Shown here in pieces: positions 34,560 to 45,002 of a DNA stretch of 62,580 nucleotides. A program made the position numbers and the translations under genes. Below the pieces are notes generated by a model. It saw only the letters and a list, made by a program, of their open reading frames with translations, searched no databases and was not told the DNA's origin. Origin of the DNA: Bacilli bacterium. GTDB lineage: Bacteria; Bacillota_I; Bacilli_A; RFN20; CAG-826. The first letter of the stretch is position 1, and the number at the start of each line of letters is the position of its first letter. Location: NCBI GenBank assembly GCA_024408075.1, contig JAKSVK010000006.1, positions 1-62,580 on the forward strand, read 5' to 3'.

Positions 34560-35750
34560 ATGATGATTTACGAAGAACTCCAAAAACGTAATTTAATTGC
34601 ACAAGTTACGGATGAAAAAGAAATAAGAGAATTAGTAAACGGAGGAAAAGCCAAATTCTATATTGGTTTCGACCCTACTGCTGATTCACTTCATGTCGGT
34701 CACTTTATGGCTTTGTGTTTAATGAAGAGATTACAACTTGCTGGTAATACCCCAGTTATTTTACTTGGCGGAGGAACTGGTTATATTGGTGATCCATCTG
34801 GAAGAAGTGATTTAAGAAAAATGTTAACTCCTGAAACCATTCAACATAACTGTGATTGTTTTTTAAAACAAATCGGTAATTTTATCGATTTGAAGAAAGC
34901 AATTGTTGTTAATAACGCCGACTGGTTATTATCACTAAATTATGTCGATTTCTTAAGAGAAGTAGGCGCTCATTTCTCAGTTAACAATATGCTTAGAGCA
35001 GAATGTTACAAGCAAAGAATGGAAAAAGGTCTTACTTTCTTAGAATTTAACTATATGACAATGCAAGCTTATGACTTCTATTATTTGCATGAACACTATG
35101 GTTGCAACATGCAATTTGGTGGAGATGACCAATGGTCAAATATGCTTGCAGGTACTGAACTCATCAGAAAAAAGACTGGAAATGATGCTTTTGCAATGAC
35201 CATCACTTTATTACTTAATAGTGAAGGCAAAAAAATGGGAAAAACAGCCAATGGAGCTATTTGGTTAGATCCTAGCAAGACTTCTCCATTTGAATTTTTC
35301 CAATATTGGAGAAATATCGAAGATGCTGATGTAATGAAATGTATTAATTTATTAACTTTTATTCCATTAGATAAGATTGATGAAATGTCACACTGGGAAG
35401 ATTCAAGAATTAATGAAAAGAAAGAAATCCTTGCATATGAATTAACAAAATTAGTTCATGGTGAAGAAGAAGCAAATAAAGTACTTGAAGCTGCTAGAAA
35501 TTTATTTAGTGGTTCAGGTAACAATGAAAATATGCCTTCATTTGAATTAACAAGTCATGATCCACTACCACTTGCTGACTTATTAGTTGTAACAAATTTA
35601 TGTTCATCAAAAAGTGAAGCAAGACGTTTAGTTGAACAAGGTGGAGTATCAATTAATGATGAAAAAAAGACCAACCCTGCTGAGTTGATCCAATTAGATA
35701 AAGAAATTATTATCAAAAAAGGAAAGAAGACTTTCCTTAAAGTTAAATAG
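34560..35750 (+). CDS. tyrS: Tyrosyl-tRNA synthetase
   Basis: 396 residues, normal length. Class I signature HVGH in DSLHVGHFM, signature KMGKT in place of KMSKS (as usual for TyrRS), and a C-terminal S4-like RNA-binding domain (LCSSKSEARRLVEQGGVSIN). It charges tRNA-Tyr. AAGGAAG lies 9 bases before the ATG at 34560; the following ATG codon is an alternative. Its stop directly abuts the stop of the convergent pncB, with no terminator between them. Confidence 0.97.
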   Translation: MMIYEELQKRNLIAQVTDEKEIRELVNGGKAKFYIGFDPTADSLHVGHFMALCLMKRLQLAGNTPVILLGGGTGYIGDPSGRSDLRKMLTPETIQHNCDCFLKQIGNFIDLKKAIVVNNADWLLSLNYVDFLREVGAHFSVNNMLRAECYKQRMEKGLTFLEFNYMTMQAYDFYYLHEHYGCNMQFGGDDQWSNMLAGTELIRKKTGNDAFAMTITLLLNSEGKKMGKTANGAIWLDPSKTSPFEFFQYWRNIEDADVMKCINLLTFIPLDKIDEMSHWEDSRINEKKEILAYELTKLVHGEEEANKVLEAARNLFSGSGNNENMPSFELTSHDPLPLADLLVVTNLCSSKSEARRLVEQGGVSINDEKKTNPAELIQLDKEIIIKKGKKTFLKVK

Positions 35751-36848
35751 TTAATAGATTGGATAAGGAACTTTCTTAAGTCTTGAAGATGGATAATTAG
35801 CTCTACCTTCCTTGGCTTCATCCCTACCGTCTAAACTAACTAAATCTCCTGTAAATCCACAGGTCATATTATTAACAAAATAAGTGCCAACACCATATAA
35901 ATCAACTGGCACTTTTTCTTTTGTCCATTCTTTAATTTTTTCAGGAGAGAAAGAAGAAGAAACTATAATCTTAACATAGTTAAATCCTTCTTTATCTAAA
36001 GCATTTCTTAATGCAATAACTAATTCTTTACATACTCCATGAGGATCAAATCCAGATGTATCTTTATCATCAAAATAATGATCAATCAAAGATTTAGAAG
36101 TATCAATTCTTACTCCATTTAAATCTTCTTTTAATTCGCGCGCGAGAACTAATGAATCACGAACAACATTATTGTGATAATCAATTAAAGCAGTTACTTT
36201 CTCACTAGGATATGTTTCATGGTAAATTTTTGCTGCTTTAACAACATCACCGCCACATATTTGAATTAAAGCATGAGGCATAGTGCCCATACCTTTACCA
36301 CCCCACCATGCACCTTGAGCATCTGTAGAGATTTTATTAATTCCTGCTACAAATGTAGCATATCCATCTCCAACTTGAGTTAGATAATCATCTTGTCTAT
36401 CAGCCATTGAGAACACAGGTGTATCTCCGCAAACCTTTAAAACTTCCCTAACATTAGTGGCAACACTAGTTCTTCTAGCTAAAATTCCGTCAATTACAGA
36501 CTCTAAGAATCCAAAATTTTCATATTTGCCAGTTACTTTAAGCACTGGTTCCATATTATTAATAATATCTCCATCATTAAGTGCTTCAATTTTTAGTTCT
36601 TCAGGATGAATAGCAAATGTATGTAAAACAGCAATCGCTTCATCAACTCCACAAAGCATAGAATCGTCTCTTCTTTGAAACCATTGCATTGTTACAATAT
36701 GATTTGGATTATGTTTTTCTACAATATTTCTACTTTTAATAAAATAGTTAGCTGAATAAAAACCATTTCCTAATTCTTTTGGAAAATTAAATGTTTTATT
36801 AGTTAGTCTTGATATTTTTCCTGCTTTTTTAAGTTCGACTTCATTCAT
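35751..36848 (-). CDS. pncB: Nicotinate phosphoribosyltransferase
   Basis: 365 residues, the short bacterial subfamily. Supporting segments are GNGFYSANYFIKSRNIV, ATNVREVLKVCG, GGKGMGTMPHALIQ and the phosphate-binding end region GVGTYFVNNMTCGFTGD. It makes nicotinate mononucleotide from nicotinate and PRPP for NAD salvage. It is the last gene of the long glgC...pncB string and lies 5 bases after the YtpR-like gene. No de novo NAD genes are in the window. Confidence 0.92.
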   Translation of the reverse strand: MNEVELKKAGKISRLTNKTFNFPKELGNGFYSANYFIKSRNIVEKHNPNHIVTMQWFQRRDDSMLCGVDEAIAVLHTFAIHPEELKIEALNDGDIINNMEPVLKVTGKYENFGFLESVIDGILARRTSVATNVREVLKVCGDTPVFSMADRQDDYLTQVGDGYATFVAGINKISTDAQGAWWGGKGMGTMPHALIQICGGDVVKAAKIYHETYPSEKVTALIDYHNNVVRDSLVLARELKEDLNGVRIDTSKSLIDHYFDDKDTSGFDPHGVCKELVIALRNALDKEGFNYVKIIVSSSFSPEKIKEWTKEKVPVDLYGVGTYFVNNMTCGFTGDLVSLDGRDEAKEGRANYPSSRLKKVPYPIY

Positions 36849-36853
36849 AAAAA

Positions 36854-37330
36854 CTATTTCTCCTTGCTTATAAATACATCTATTCCATCTTGTTCATCTT
36901 CAACATCTACTAATTGATTAGGATTTTCACTATCAATATATAAATCATAATATGTACAAAACTGTCCTTCTGAAATTCGATAATCTCTTAAATATGTTCC
37001 TTTTTCAGCATAAACACCTTTAATTTTTCCAATTGTTTTAATATGATATCCAGAATCGGTTTTATATCCAATAGGTTCAAGATTATTTGCTTTTAAAACT
37101 GAATTAATAATATCAATAATGATGTTATTGGCAGCAAAAATGATTCCGTGATGTTTAATTTTTACAAATCGCATTATATTTGGAATATTATAACCTACTA
37201 TTACATCATTGTGATATAAAACTTCTACTTCATTGAACATCATTTTCTTATTTGCTATTTCAAGAGAAAATACAAGACGCAAGGTATCGTTTTCTTCATG
37301 ACAATAATACATTCCATAGTTATTTATCAT
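36854..37330 (-). CDS. YtpR-like protein (DUF4479) with shortened or degenerate tRNA-binding part
   Basis: 158 residues against about 200 for B. subtilis YtpR. The N-terminal half matches the DUF4479 pattern: an initial Tyr-rich strand, VGYNIPNIMRFVKIKHHGIIF, then IIDIINSVLKANNLEPIG. The C-terminal half starts like the YtpR tRNA-binding OB domain (TIGKIKGVYAEKGTYLRDYRISEGQF) but ends in an acidic tail. The neighbours trmB and pepV match the YtpR neighbourhood. A role in tRNA binding is only suggested, since half of the OB domain appears missing. Its ATG overlaps trmB by 11 bases. Confidence 0.65.
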   Translation of the reverse strand: MINNYGMYYCHEENDTLRLVFSLEIANKKMMFNEVEVLYHNDVIVGYNIPNIMRFVKIKHHGIIFAANNIIIDIINSVLKANNLEPIGYKTDSGYHIKTIGKIKGVYAEKGTYLRDYRISEGQFCTYYDLYIDSENPNQLVDVEDEQDGIDVFISKEK

Positions 37331-37931
37331 AAGTAACTTTTACTCTTTTAATTGGAGTCCCTTCCTGTCTAAAAAACTCTTCATATTCAGTTTGCGCATC
37401 ATAAGTATCAGAGCCATCATAATCAAACGTTTTTGATAAAATTTTAAATCCATTAGTTTCAAACATTTCTACAGAGTAAACGAACAAATCGTCATTATCA
37501 GTTTTAAAAATTATTTGACCATTCTTTTTAAGTATTCTTTTGTATTCGTTTAAAAATAATGTGCTTGTTAATCTACGTTTATAGTGACGCTTTTTTGGCC
37601 ATGGATCTGAGAAGTTCAAAAAGATCGTCGAGATACTATTATCCTTAATTAACGGGAACAAATTAGTGATGTCTTTCCAAATAATTTTTGCGTTAGATAA
37701 TTCGCTTTCAAACAATTTTTTCCCAGCAATTCCGGCACATGTTACGTTTTTTTCAACTCCAATAAAAAATTCTTTTGGATTATTATTGGCCATCTTAACT
37801 AAAAACTCGCCCTTGCCACTTCCGATTTCTAAAACAAAATTATCGAGTATAGAAATCTCTTCATTACTCAATCCAATTTCAGGATGTTCTAATAAAAATG
37901 GTTCGGCCCAAGCTTTATATTTAGTTCTCAT
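37320..37931 (-). CDS. trmB: tRNA (guanine-N7-)-methyltransferase
   Basis: 203 residues, normal length. SAM-binding LEIGSGKGEFLVKMA and the family signature FLNFSDPWPKKRHYKRRL. It methylates G46 of tRNA. Its start overlaps the pepV stop as ATGA, and its end overlaps the YtpR-like gene, so translation is coupled through this part of the operon. Confidence 0.96.
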   Translation of the reverse strand: MRTKYKAWAEPFLLEHPEIGLSNEEISILDNFVLEIGSGKGEFLVKMANNNPKEFFIGVEKNVTCAGIAGKKLFESELSNAKIIWKDITNLFPLIKDNSISTIFLNFSDPWPKKRHYKRRLTSTLFLNEYKRILKKNGQIIFKTDNDDLFVYSVEMFETNGFKILSKTFDYDGSDTYDAQTEYEEFFRQEGTPIKRVKVTYDK

Positions 37932-39304
37932 TTTTTAATTGCATTGCCAAGGTCAATAATGGCTCTTGCATAGATTGCCATAGCCTTGAAAAGATCTTCC
38001 TTTTTAACAGATTCGCCAGGTGAATGCATATTACTTTCCCAACCAGGGAATTGCATACCAAAAGCTACTATATTTTTGCACTCTTTTGCATATGTTCCAC
38101 CACCAATTGCAAGTGGCTTAGATTTTAAATCGCCTGTTTCATCTCGATATGATTTTAAAAGAGTTGAAACTAATGTAGAACTCTTATCATAATATAATAA
38201 ATTTGCTTCAGCTATAACTTTTACATTAAATGGATGGTTAACCTTCTTTATCTTTTGTAATAAAGCAGATTTTTTACATGTATTTACGTATCTAAAGTTG
38301 ACTGTTAAGTTAAAAATACCATCGTTATAAGAGACTAATCCAACATTAGATGAATTGTGACCCATATCTTTACTAGTAGCATCACATCCGTATCCTGAAC
38401 CATCTAGTGGTTTATATAATGTAACTAATTTTTCAAGTGATGGATGCTTATAGAATTTTGCTAAAGCTTCAATTGCCATTAAGCCAGCATTTTTACCCAA
38501 TTTAGGTGTAGCACCATGAGCAGCTTTTCCAATAAAAGTAACTGTTGTAATATCATCTGCTGTATGAATAAGAGCTTCACTTCTAGAATAATTAGAAAGA
38601 ATAAAATCAATAAATTGATTATTTATTTCCATCTTAACGTCACATTTTTCAATAACTGAGTTACTAGCGACACCACCAGAAACAGAAATTAGTCCTTTTA
38701 ATTTACATTTTGCTTTAACTTCAAAATTAATAATTCCTTTTTCAGCAAAAATTAATGGGAAATCACTATCTGGGGAAAATCCTAGAGTTGGTTGTTCTTT
38801 TTTGAGGTCATTGAAATAATGTTCAACACCCATTGAACCTCTTTCTTCATTACCGCCAACTAAAAATCTAACTTGATAATCGCCAAGTAAGTTATTATCT
38901 TTTAATGCTTTTAAAGCGTAGTAAGAAGCAAGTAAAGGTCCTTTATCATCGGCGACACCTCTGCCATATAAAACATCTTTAACTTCAGTAACTGCAAAAG
39001 GTTCATTGTCCCATCCTGTACCTGCTGGAACTACGTCAGCGTGAGCAAGAATTGTTATATTCTTTTTACCACTTCCAACAATTGCCTCAACAATCATGTT
39101 ATCGTAATTTTTCACTGCAAATCCGTCATTTTTTGCAAGATTTTCAAAATATTGCAGAGCTTTTGATACACCAACACCGAAAGGATTTTTGGCATTTTTA
39201 GTGGTCTCATCATAAACCGAATTTATACTAACAAATTCACTTAATGATTTAAGTAAATCGTCTTTATATTTTTTTGTTAATGAAACATATTCACTTTTAG
39301 ACAT
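37928..39304 (-). CDS. pepV: M20 family dipeptidase, PepV type
   Basis: About 458 residues. M20 metallopeptidase motifs are ILAHADVVPAG (metal His), YGRGVADDKGPLLAS (metal Asp and catalytic Asp) and GGNEERGSMG (Glu-Glu), with lid domain and C-terminal histidine region. It hydrolyses dipeptides, often those with an N-terminal D-Ala or beta-Ala. AAGGAG is 9 bases before the ATG at 39304, making this start better than the ATG at 39310, which overlaps the coaX stop as ATGA. Confidence 0.9.
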   Translation of the reverse strand: MSKSEYVSLTKKYKDDLLKSLSEFVSINSVYDETTKNAKNPFGVGVSKALQYFENLAKNDGFAVKNYDNMIVEAIVGSGKKNITILAHADVVPAGTGWDNEPFAVTEVKDVLYGRGVADDKGPLLASYYALKALKDNNLLGDYQVRFLVGGNEERGSMGVEHYFNDLKKEQPTLGFSPDSDFPLIFAEKGIINFEVKAKCKLKGLISVSGGVASNSVIEKCDVKMEINNQFIDFILSNYSRSEALIHTADDITTVTFIGKAAHGATPKLGKNAGLMAIEALAKFYKHPSLEKLVTLYKPLDGSGYGCDATSKDMGHNSSNVGLVSYNDGIFNLTVNFRYVNTCKKSALLQKIKKVNHPFNVKVIAEANLLYYDKSSTLVSTLLKSYRDETGDLKSKPLAIGGGTYAKECKNIVAFGMQFPGWESNMHSPGESVKKEDLFKAMAIYARAIIDLGNAIKK

Positions 39305-39306
39305 AA

Positions 39307-40044
39307 TCATTTTCTCCTTTTAGAAATAACTGATAAACCGTTCAATGTAAGATATTCGATTTCTTCATATTCGAAATCTAAATATTGTTTTATAAAATTG
39401 GCGTATCCACCAGTAAGAATCTTTTTACATTTAATTCCTAACTCATTTTCGAATCTTCTAACTAAACCATTAATTGCATCGCCATGAGAATAAATAACTG
39501 ATGCAATAACAACATCATTAGTGTGTTTACATTCTGTTAATTTTTTAGGTTTAGTAAGACTATATCTATCTAATAACGCAGTTGAATTGCTTAAAACAGA
39601 TAAAGATGATTCTAGTCCAGGAATTATTGCGCAATACGAAAATTGGTTGTTCTTATTTAAATAAAGCACTTTGCTTGCTGTGCCTAAATCAATAATTAAA
39701 GTATCTTTATTTTCTAAAGATGCACTAGCAACCAAATCACAAACTAAGTCACTTCCAAGTTCTTCAGGGTTTTCAATATTAATGTTCACTAAGTCTTGCG
39801 AAGAATGATCCACAAAACAAACTTTAATAGACTTTTCGTTAAAATAATCCTTAAGAATTTGTGAAACAGAAGGAACTACCGAAGAAACTAAAACTTCAGA
39901 AATTTTGTTGTCTTTTAAGTAATTCTCTAAGCTAGATGATAAGTCATTTTTGCTAATTTTTTTGCTCAATATAAAAGCAACTTTATTTAAAGACTCATCA
40001 AAAATTTTGGTTAATGTATTGCCAACGTCAATTAATAAATTCAT
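39307..40044 (-). CDS. coaX: Type III pantothenate kinase
   Basis: 245 residues. ASKHA-fold kinase with N-terminal phosphate loop DVGNT (6-10), catalytic-Asp region NPEELGSDLV (the family usually has GADR, so the arginine is a leucine here), and DLGTASKV. It performs the first step of CoA synthesis from pantothenate; the last step is in the MutM-CoaE fusion at 21553-22962. It lies one base after leuS. The altered GADR motif is a mild oddity. Confidence 0.85.
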   Translation of the reverse strand: MNLLIDVGNTLTKIFDESLNKVAFILSKKISKNDLSSSLENYLKDNKISEVLVSSVVPSVSQILKDYFNEKSIKVCFVDHSSQDLVNINIENPEELGSDLVCDLVASASLENKDTLIIDLGTASKVLYLNKNNQFSYCAIIPGLESSLSVLSNSTALLDRYSLTKPKKLTECKHTNDVVIASVIYSHGDAINGLVRRFENELGIKCKKILTGGYANFIKQYLDFEYEEIEYLTLNGLSVISKRRK

Positions 40045-40045
40045 A

Positions 40046-42451
40046 TCAAATCGCCACTATATTTACAATTTTGTTCTTAACTACGATGACTTTTTTAATT
40101 TCTTTTCCTTCTAAATGTTTTTGAACATTTTCAAGTTTCATAGCTAATGCTTTTACTTCTTCATCATCGCTATCTTTCTTAACTTCTAATGTAGCTCTAA
40201 GTTTTCCGTTGACTGAAACAGCAATATTAACTTTATCTAAAACAATTTTGCTCTCATCAAAAGTTGGCCAAGGTTCATACATAATAATGTCCTTATGACC
40301 TAATTTTTCCCAAATTTCTTCGCCTAAGTGAGGAGCAATACAATCAAGCATTTTAATAAATCCTTCTAGGTAAGGAATATAAAGAGTATTTGCTTTATAA
40401 AATTCATTAGTCAAAACCATCAACTGTGAAATTGCTGTATTAAACTGTAAGTTTTCAAAATCATTAGTAACTTTTTTCACAGTAAAGTTATAGATATAAT
40501 CTAAACTTCCATCGTTCTGATCAGTAAATTTCTTAGTAAATTCTTCTTCAAAGAACAAACGATATACTCTATCTAAATATCTTTTTGCACCATCAAGTCC
40601 AGTATCACTCCATGGAAGTGAAGCTTCAAGAGGTCCCATAAACATTTCATATAATCTTAATGAGTCAGCGCCATAGGCATTAACAACATCATCAGGATTA
40701 ATTACATTGCCTCTTGATTTAGACATCTTCTCACCATTAGATCCAAGAATCATGCCTTGATGGAATAATTTTTTAAATGGTTCTTTACAAGAAACAACGC
40801 CTTTATCGTATAAGAATTTATGCCAGAAACGAGCATAAAGAAGATGCAAAACAGCATGCTCAGCACCACCGATATATAAATCTACTGGTAACCAGTGATC
40901 GAGAAGTTTTTTATCTCCAATTGCATTGTCGTTATGTGGATCAATGTAACGAATATAGTACCAACATGATCCAGCCCATTGAGGCATTGTGTTAGTTTCT
41001 CTTGTGGCATAGCTTCCATCATTTAATGTTACTTTTAACCATTTTTTAGCATGCACCAAAGGTGATTCGCCAGTTCCTGAAGGTTTATATTCTTCAAGTT
41101 CAGGTAAAACAAGTGGTAATTCACATTCCTTAACAGGCACTAATGTATTATCGTCTTTAATTAAAATTGGAATAGGTTCACCCCAATAACGTTGTCTTGA
41201 AAATAACCAATCACGTAATTTGTAATTAATTTGTCTAGAACCAGTTCCATCCTTAATTAATTTATTAATAATAACTTCTTTTGCTTCTTTGATATTTAAT
41301 CCATTAGCAATATCACTGTTAATATGTTTACTATCTCCAGTAAATGCTTCTTTTTCAATATCACCTTCTAATACTTGATGAATTGGTAAGTTGTATTTTT
41401 TAGCAAAAGCATAATCTCTATCATCATGAGCTGGGACAGCCATAACTGCACCTGTACCATAACTTGCAAGAACATAATCAGCAATAAAGATTGGAACTTC
41501 TTTTCCATTTATTGGATTAATTGCATATGCTCCAGTAAATACACCAGTTTTATCTTTATTTAATTCAGTTCTATCAAGATCAGACTTAGATTCGATTTCT
41601 TTAATATATTTTTCTACTTCAGGAAGTTGAGCCTTAGTAGTAATCTCTTTAACTAAAGGATGTTCAGGAGCAAGAACACAGTAAGAACAACCATAAAGAG
41701 TATCAACTCTAGTTGTAAAAACTTCAAAAGTACGATCTGCACCTTTTATCTTGAAGATAACTTTTGCGCCTTCACTTTTTCCAATCCAGTTTCTTTGCAT
41801 TTCTAGAGTTGAGTTAGGCCAATCAAGATCTCCTAAACCTTCAATTAATTTATCAGCATAGTTTGTTATTTTAAGTAACCATTGTCTCATTGGTTTTCTA
41901 ATAACAGGGAAACCACCGACTTCGCTCTTTCCATCAATAACTTCTTCGTTAGCTAAAACTGTTCCTAAAGTTGGACAGAAATTAACTGGACGGTAATCAA
42001 TATATGCTAAATCAGAATTGTATAATTGTAAGAAAATCCATTGTGTCCATTTATAATAACTTGGATCACTAGTAGCAATTTCTCTATCCCAGTCATAAGA
42101 AAAACCTAATGACTTAATTTGATGTCTAAAGTTATTAATATTTTGCTCAGTAACAATACTAGGATGAGTATTAGTTTTCATCGCATATTGCTCAGCAGGA
42201 AGTCCGAATGAATCCCATCCAATTGGATGAAGAACATTGAAACCTTGCATTCTTTTCATACGAGCCAAAATATCACTAGCTGTATAACCTTCAGGATGGC
42301 CTACATGTAAGCCTTGTCCACTAGGGTAAGGGAACATATCTAAGATATAGTACTTTGGTTTACTAAAATCATGAATATCACATGCAAAAGCCCGTTTATT
42401 TTCCCAAATTTTTTGCCATTTCTTTTCTATGTTTAAATAATCGTATCCCAT
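40046..42451 (-). CDS. leuS: Leucyl-tRNA synthetase
   Basis: 801 residues, normal bacterial length. HIGH-type motif [16 protein letters not shown]1 editing domain ([20 protein letters not shown] and [18 protein letters not shown]), and KMSKSRGN. It charges tRNA-Leu with editing of noncognate amino acids. It is embedded between glgA and coaX, with 9 bases to glgA, so it shares the glycogen-gene transcript. There is no leader or T-box. Confidence 0.97.
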   Translation of the reverse strand: MGYDYLNIEKKWQKIWENKRAFACDIHDFSKPKYYILDMFPYPSGQGLHVGHPEGYTASDILARMKRMQGFNVLHPIGWDSFGLPAEQYAMKTNTHPSIVTEQNINNFRHQIKSLGFSYDWDREIATSDPSYYKWTQWIFLQLYNSDLAYIDYRPVNFCPTLGTVLANEEVIDGKSEVGGFPVIRKPMRQWLLKITNYADKLIEGLGDLDWPNSTLEMQRNWIGKSEGAKVIFKIKGADRTFEVFTTRVDTLYGCSYCVLAPEHPLVKEITTKAQLPEVEKYIKEIESKSDLDRTELNKDKTGVFTGAYAINPINGKEVPIFIADYVLASYGTGAVMAVPAHDDRDYAFAKKYNLPIHQVLEGDIEKEAFTGDSKHINSDIANGLNIKEAKEVIINKLIKDGTGSRQINYKLRDWLFSRQRYWGEPIPILIKDDNTLVPVKECELPLVLPELEEYKPSGTGESPLVHAKKWLKVTLNDGSYATRETNTMPQWAGSCWYYIRYIDPHNDNAIGDKKLLDHWLPVDLYIGGAEHAVLHLLYARFWHKFLYDKGVVSCKEPFKKLFHQGMILGSNGEKMSKSRGNVINPDDVVNAYGADSLRLYEMFMGPLEASLPWSDTGLDGAKRYLDRVYRLFFEEEFTKKFTDQNDGSLDYIYNFTVKKVTNDFENLQFNTAISQLMVLTNEFYKANTLYIPYLEGFIKMLDCIAPHLGEEIWEKLGHKDIIMYEPWPTFDESKIVLDKVNIAVSVNGKLRATLEVKKDSDDEEVKALAMKLENVQKHLEGKEIKKVIVVKNKIVNIVAI

Positions 42452-42460
42452 AATTTACTC

Positions 42461-43885
42461 CTAAATATTGATAATTGATTTATACAGCATTTCATATTCT
42501 TGTGCTGATTTTTGCCATGAATGATCAGTCATTAAAGCATTGATAACAAGTCGATTAAATTCCTTTTTCTTTTCATAGAAAATATCAAGCGCATAGTTGA
42601 TAGTTCCATGCATTGCTTCAAGGGAATAAAAATCAAAAGCGATTCCATTAGCTGATGATAAATTTGTTCCGTCAAATCCAATAACAGAATCTTTTAATCC
42701 ACCAACTCTTCTAACAAGTGGAAGAGCGCCATATCTTTGTGCAATCATCTGTCCTAAACCACAAGGTTCAAAAAGTGAAGGCATTAAAAAGAAATCAGAA
42801 CCTGCATAAATTAAATGAGCAAGCTCATCATTATATCCAATATAAACTGCTACTTGTGTAGGGAAACGACTATGAAGTTCGTTCATCATTGCTTCATATC
42901 TTTGCTCTCCACTACCAAGGATAACTACATTTGCTCCACGACTCACGAGTAAAGCAATAGAGCCAAAAATTAAATCCATTCCTTTTTGCCAAGTAACTCT
43001 AGTAACTACTCCAAAAGTTGGAGCATTTTCATTGCTGAGTCCTAACTTTTTACAAAGTAATTTTTTATTCTCAATTTTATTTTTAATACTACTACTATCG
43101 TAATTTGAAGTTATGTATTTATCTGTTTTTGGATTAAATCCATCAACATCAATTCCGTTTAAAATTCCGGTAAAATCAAATTCTCTCATTCTTAAAGGAC
43201 CATCAAGTCCGTTAGAACTTTCATTGTTAAGAAGTTCATTTCTATTGGTTGGTGAAACTGCAACAATTTTATCGCAATAATGAATTGCAGCTCTTAAAGT
43301 AGAAACTCGATCAAATAATTTGACGTTTCCATTATAAAAAATATCTGTTGGTAAATTATATAAATTACCAAGAGCGTCTTTGTCTAAATATCCTAAAAAT
43401 GCTGAGTTATGAATTGTTAAAACAAACTTAGTATTTTTATAAAATTCTAATTTATTTTCTTTAATTAAAGCTGGTAACATTCCAACTTGCCAATCATGAA
43501 TGTGAATAATATCAGGAACAAGCTTAATTGCTTCCATTGCTTTTACTACGGCTTGAGTAAATAAGGCAAATCTTTCACCATCATCATCAAACCCATATAT
43601 TCCTTCACGTTCAAAATAATGCCTATTTTCTATAAAATAGAAATTAATACCATTATTTTTCTCGTAAAACACATTGCATTGTTCATGTCTCCAAGATAAA
43701 TGGACATCAACATTTCCAACTAATTTTGGATCTGAAAGTTTATTTTTTATCGTTGAATATAGAGGTAAAAAAATAGCAACTTCGTTATCTTTAGCTAGTT
43801 GTTTTGAAAGTGAATATGTAACATCACCTAACCCGCCAGTTTTAACATATGGATAAGCTTCACTACAAACGTTTACTATTTTCAT
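42461..43885 (-). CDS. glgA: Glycogen synthase (ADP-glucose)
   Basis: 474 residues. GT5 glucosyltransferase with KTGGLGDV (ADP-glucose binding), IHDWQVGMLP, GVVTRVTWQKGMDL and the C-terminal LFEPCGLGQMIAQRYG. It extends alpha-1,4-glucan from ADP-glucose. ATGA overlap with glgD. The order glgC-glgD-glgA matches Bacilli, but the branching enzyme glgB and phosphorylase glgP are absent here. Confidence 0.96.
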   Translation of the reverse strand: MKIVNVCSEAYPYVKTGGLGDVTYSLSKQLAKDNEVAIFLPLYSTIKNKLSDPKLVGNVDVHLSWRHEQCNVFYEKNNGINFYFIENRHYFEREGIYGFDDDGERFALFTQAVVKAMEAIKLVPDIIHIHDWQVGMLPALIKENKLEFYKNTKFVLTIHNSAFLGYLDKDALGNLYNLPTDIFYNGNVKLFDRVSTLRAAIHYCDKIVAVSPTNRNELLNNESSNGLDGPLRMREFDFTGILNGIDVDGFNPKTDKYITSNYDSSSIKNKIENKKLLCKKLGLSNENAPTFGVVTRVTWQKGMDLIFGSIALLVSRGANVVILGSGEQRYEAMMNELHSRFPTQVAVYIGYNDELAHLIYAGSDFFLMPSLFEPCGLGQMIAQRYGALPLVRRVGGLKDSVIGFDGTNLSSANGIAFDFYSLEAMHGTINYALDIFYEKKKEFNRLVINALMTDHSWQKSAQEYEMLYKSIINI

Positions 43886-45000
43886 TTGATTTTCTCTCCA
43901 AAATTAATCTCAAAAAATTTGTCCTGTTTGCCAGAAATACTCTTGTACTCACCAACAAAACATTTTTTATCAGCAACAACATATTTTAGTTGACTACGAT
44001 GTCCAACTTTACCTCCAGTGAAAATAATAGAATTGGACACAACTGCTCCTTCTTCTATTACAACATCTCTAGAAAGAATGGAATTGGTAACAGTACCATT
44101 AATAATGCTTCCGTTAGCAATAAAACAGTTTCTAACATTAGCATTTTCTCCATATCTTGCTGGTGGAGCATTATGGTTAGTAGAATAAATAGGCCAATCA
44201 TCTAAGAAAAGTTGTGACCTACTATGATAATTTAATAACTCAAAAGAGTAATTAATATAATTCTTTAATGAAGTTATAGGAATGAAGTATCCTTCAAACT
44301 TAATTCCATGAACATTCATTAATTTTTTGTTAATAATTTTTGCAATAATCTCATCAAGCGTTATTGATTTTCTTTGATGATTACTAAGGACAATTAAATC
44401 AATTAATGCTTTCCTTGAAATAATGTATGATTCTAAAGAAAGTTTGACGTTTTTATTCTTAAGATTGTTTTTTTCAGTTCGAATAATTTGATCATTTTGA
44501 CCTAAACTCAAAGAACTTAATCCAGCATATTGCTCTCCATTAGAGTGAATTTCAGAATAAACAACACTTATATCAGCTTTCGATGAAGTATGCTCGACGA
44601 TATATGGTCTATAATCCATGCTGCACACTATGTGAGAAGGAGCAATTACGACATAATCAAAATCAAATTTATCAATCTCAAGGTTTCTTTTTATATTAGC
44701 TAAGTCAGTATTTTTCTTATCTTTACCAACCATTTGTTCATTAATTAATAAGGAAACAAATCCTAATTTTGTGTTATTTAAATAAATAACACCACCTTTA
44801 ATATGACTTCTTATAGCAAGTAAACCATTCTTAACTAAAATAAAGGTTTTATCAATTTGAGAATTAGAAAAATTGCTAAGTGCGAAATCCATAATTCCAT
44901 ATCTTCCAAGGAAAGTAACCGCACCTAAAGGACGTTGGTTTGTTAATGTACCAAGTTCAGGATCTTTATGTAAATTACAAATCGCAATTACCTTTTTCAT
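43882..45000 (-). CDS. glgD: GlgD-type regulatory subunit of ADP-glucose pyrophosphorylase
   Basis: 372 residues, nucleotidyltransferase fold plus left-handed beta-helix, resembling GlgC. The catalytic GGxGTRL loop is lost: the N-terminus reads ICNLHKDPELGTLTNQRPLG, as in Firmicute GlgD proteins. GlgD forms a heteromer with GlgC and raises its activity. It lies two bases from glgC and overlaps glgA. Confidence 0.92.
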   Translation of the reverse strand: MKKVIAICNLHKDPELGTLTNQRPLGAVTFLGRYGIMDFALSNFSNSQIDKTFILVKNGLLAIRSHIKGGVIYLNNTKLGFVSLLINEQMVGKDKKNTDLANIKRNLEIDKFDFDYVVIAPSHIVCSMDYRPYIVEHTSSKADISVVYSEIHSNGEQYAGLSSLSLGQNDQIIRTEKNNLKNKNVKLSLESYIISRKALIDLIVLSNHQRKSITLDEIIAKIINKKLMNVHGIKFEGYFIPITSLKNYINYSFELLNYHSRSQLFLDDWPIYSTNHNAPPARYGENANVRNCFIANGSIINGTVTNSILSRDVVIEEGAVVSNSIIFTGGKVGHRSQLKYVVADKKCFVGEYKSISGKQDKFFEINFGEKIK

Positions 45001-45002
45001 CG

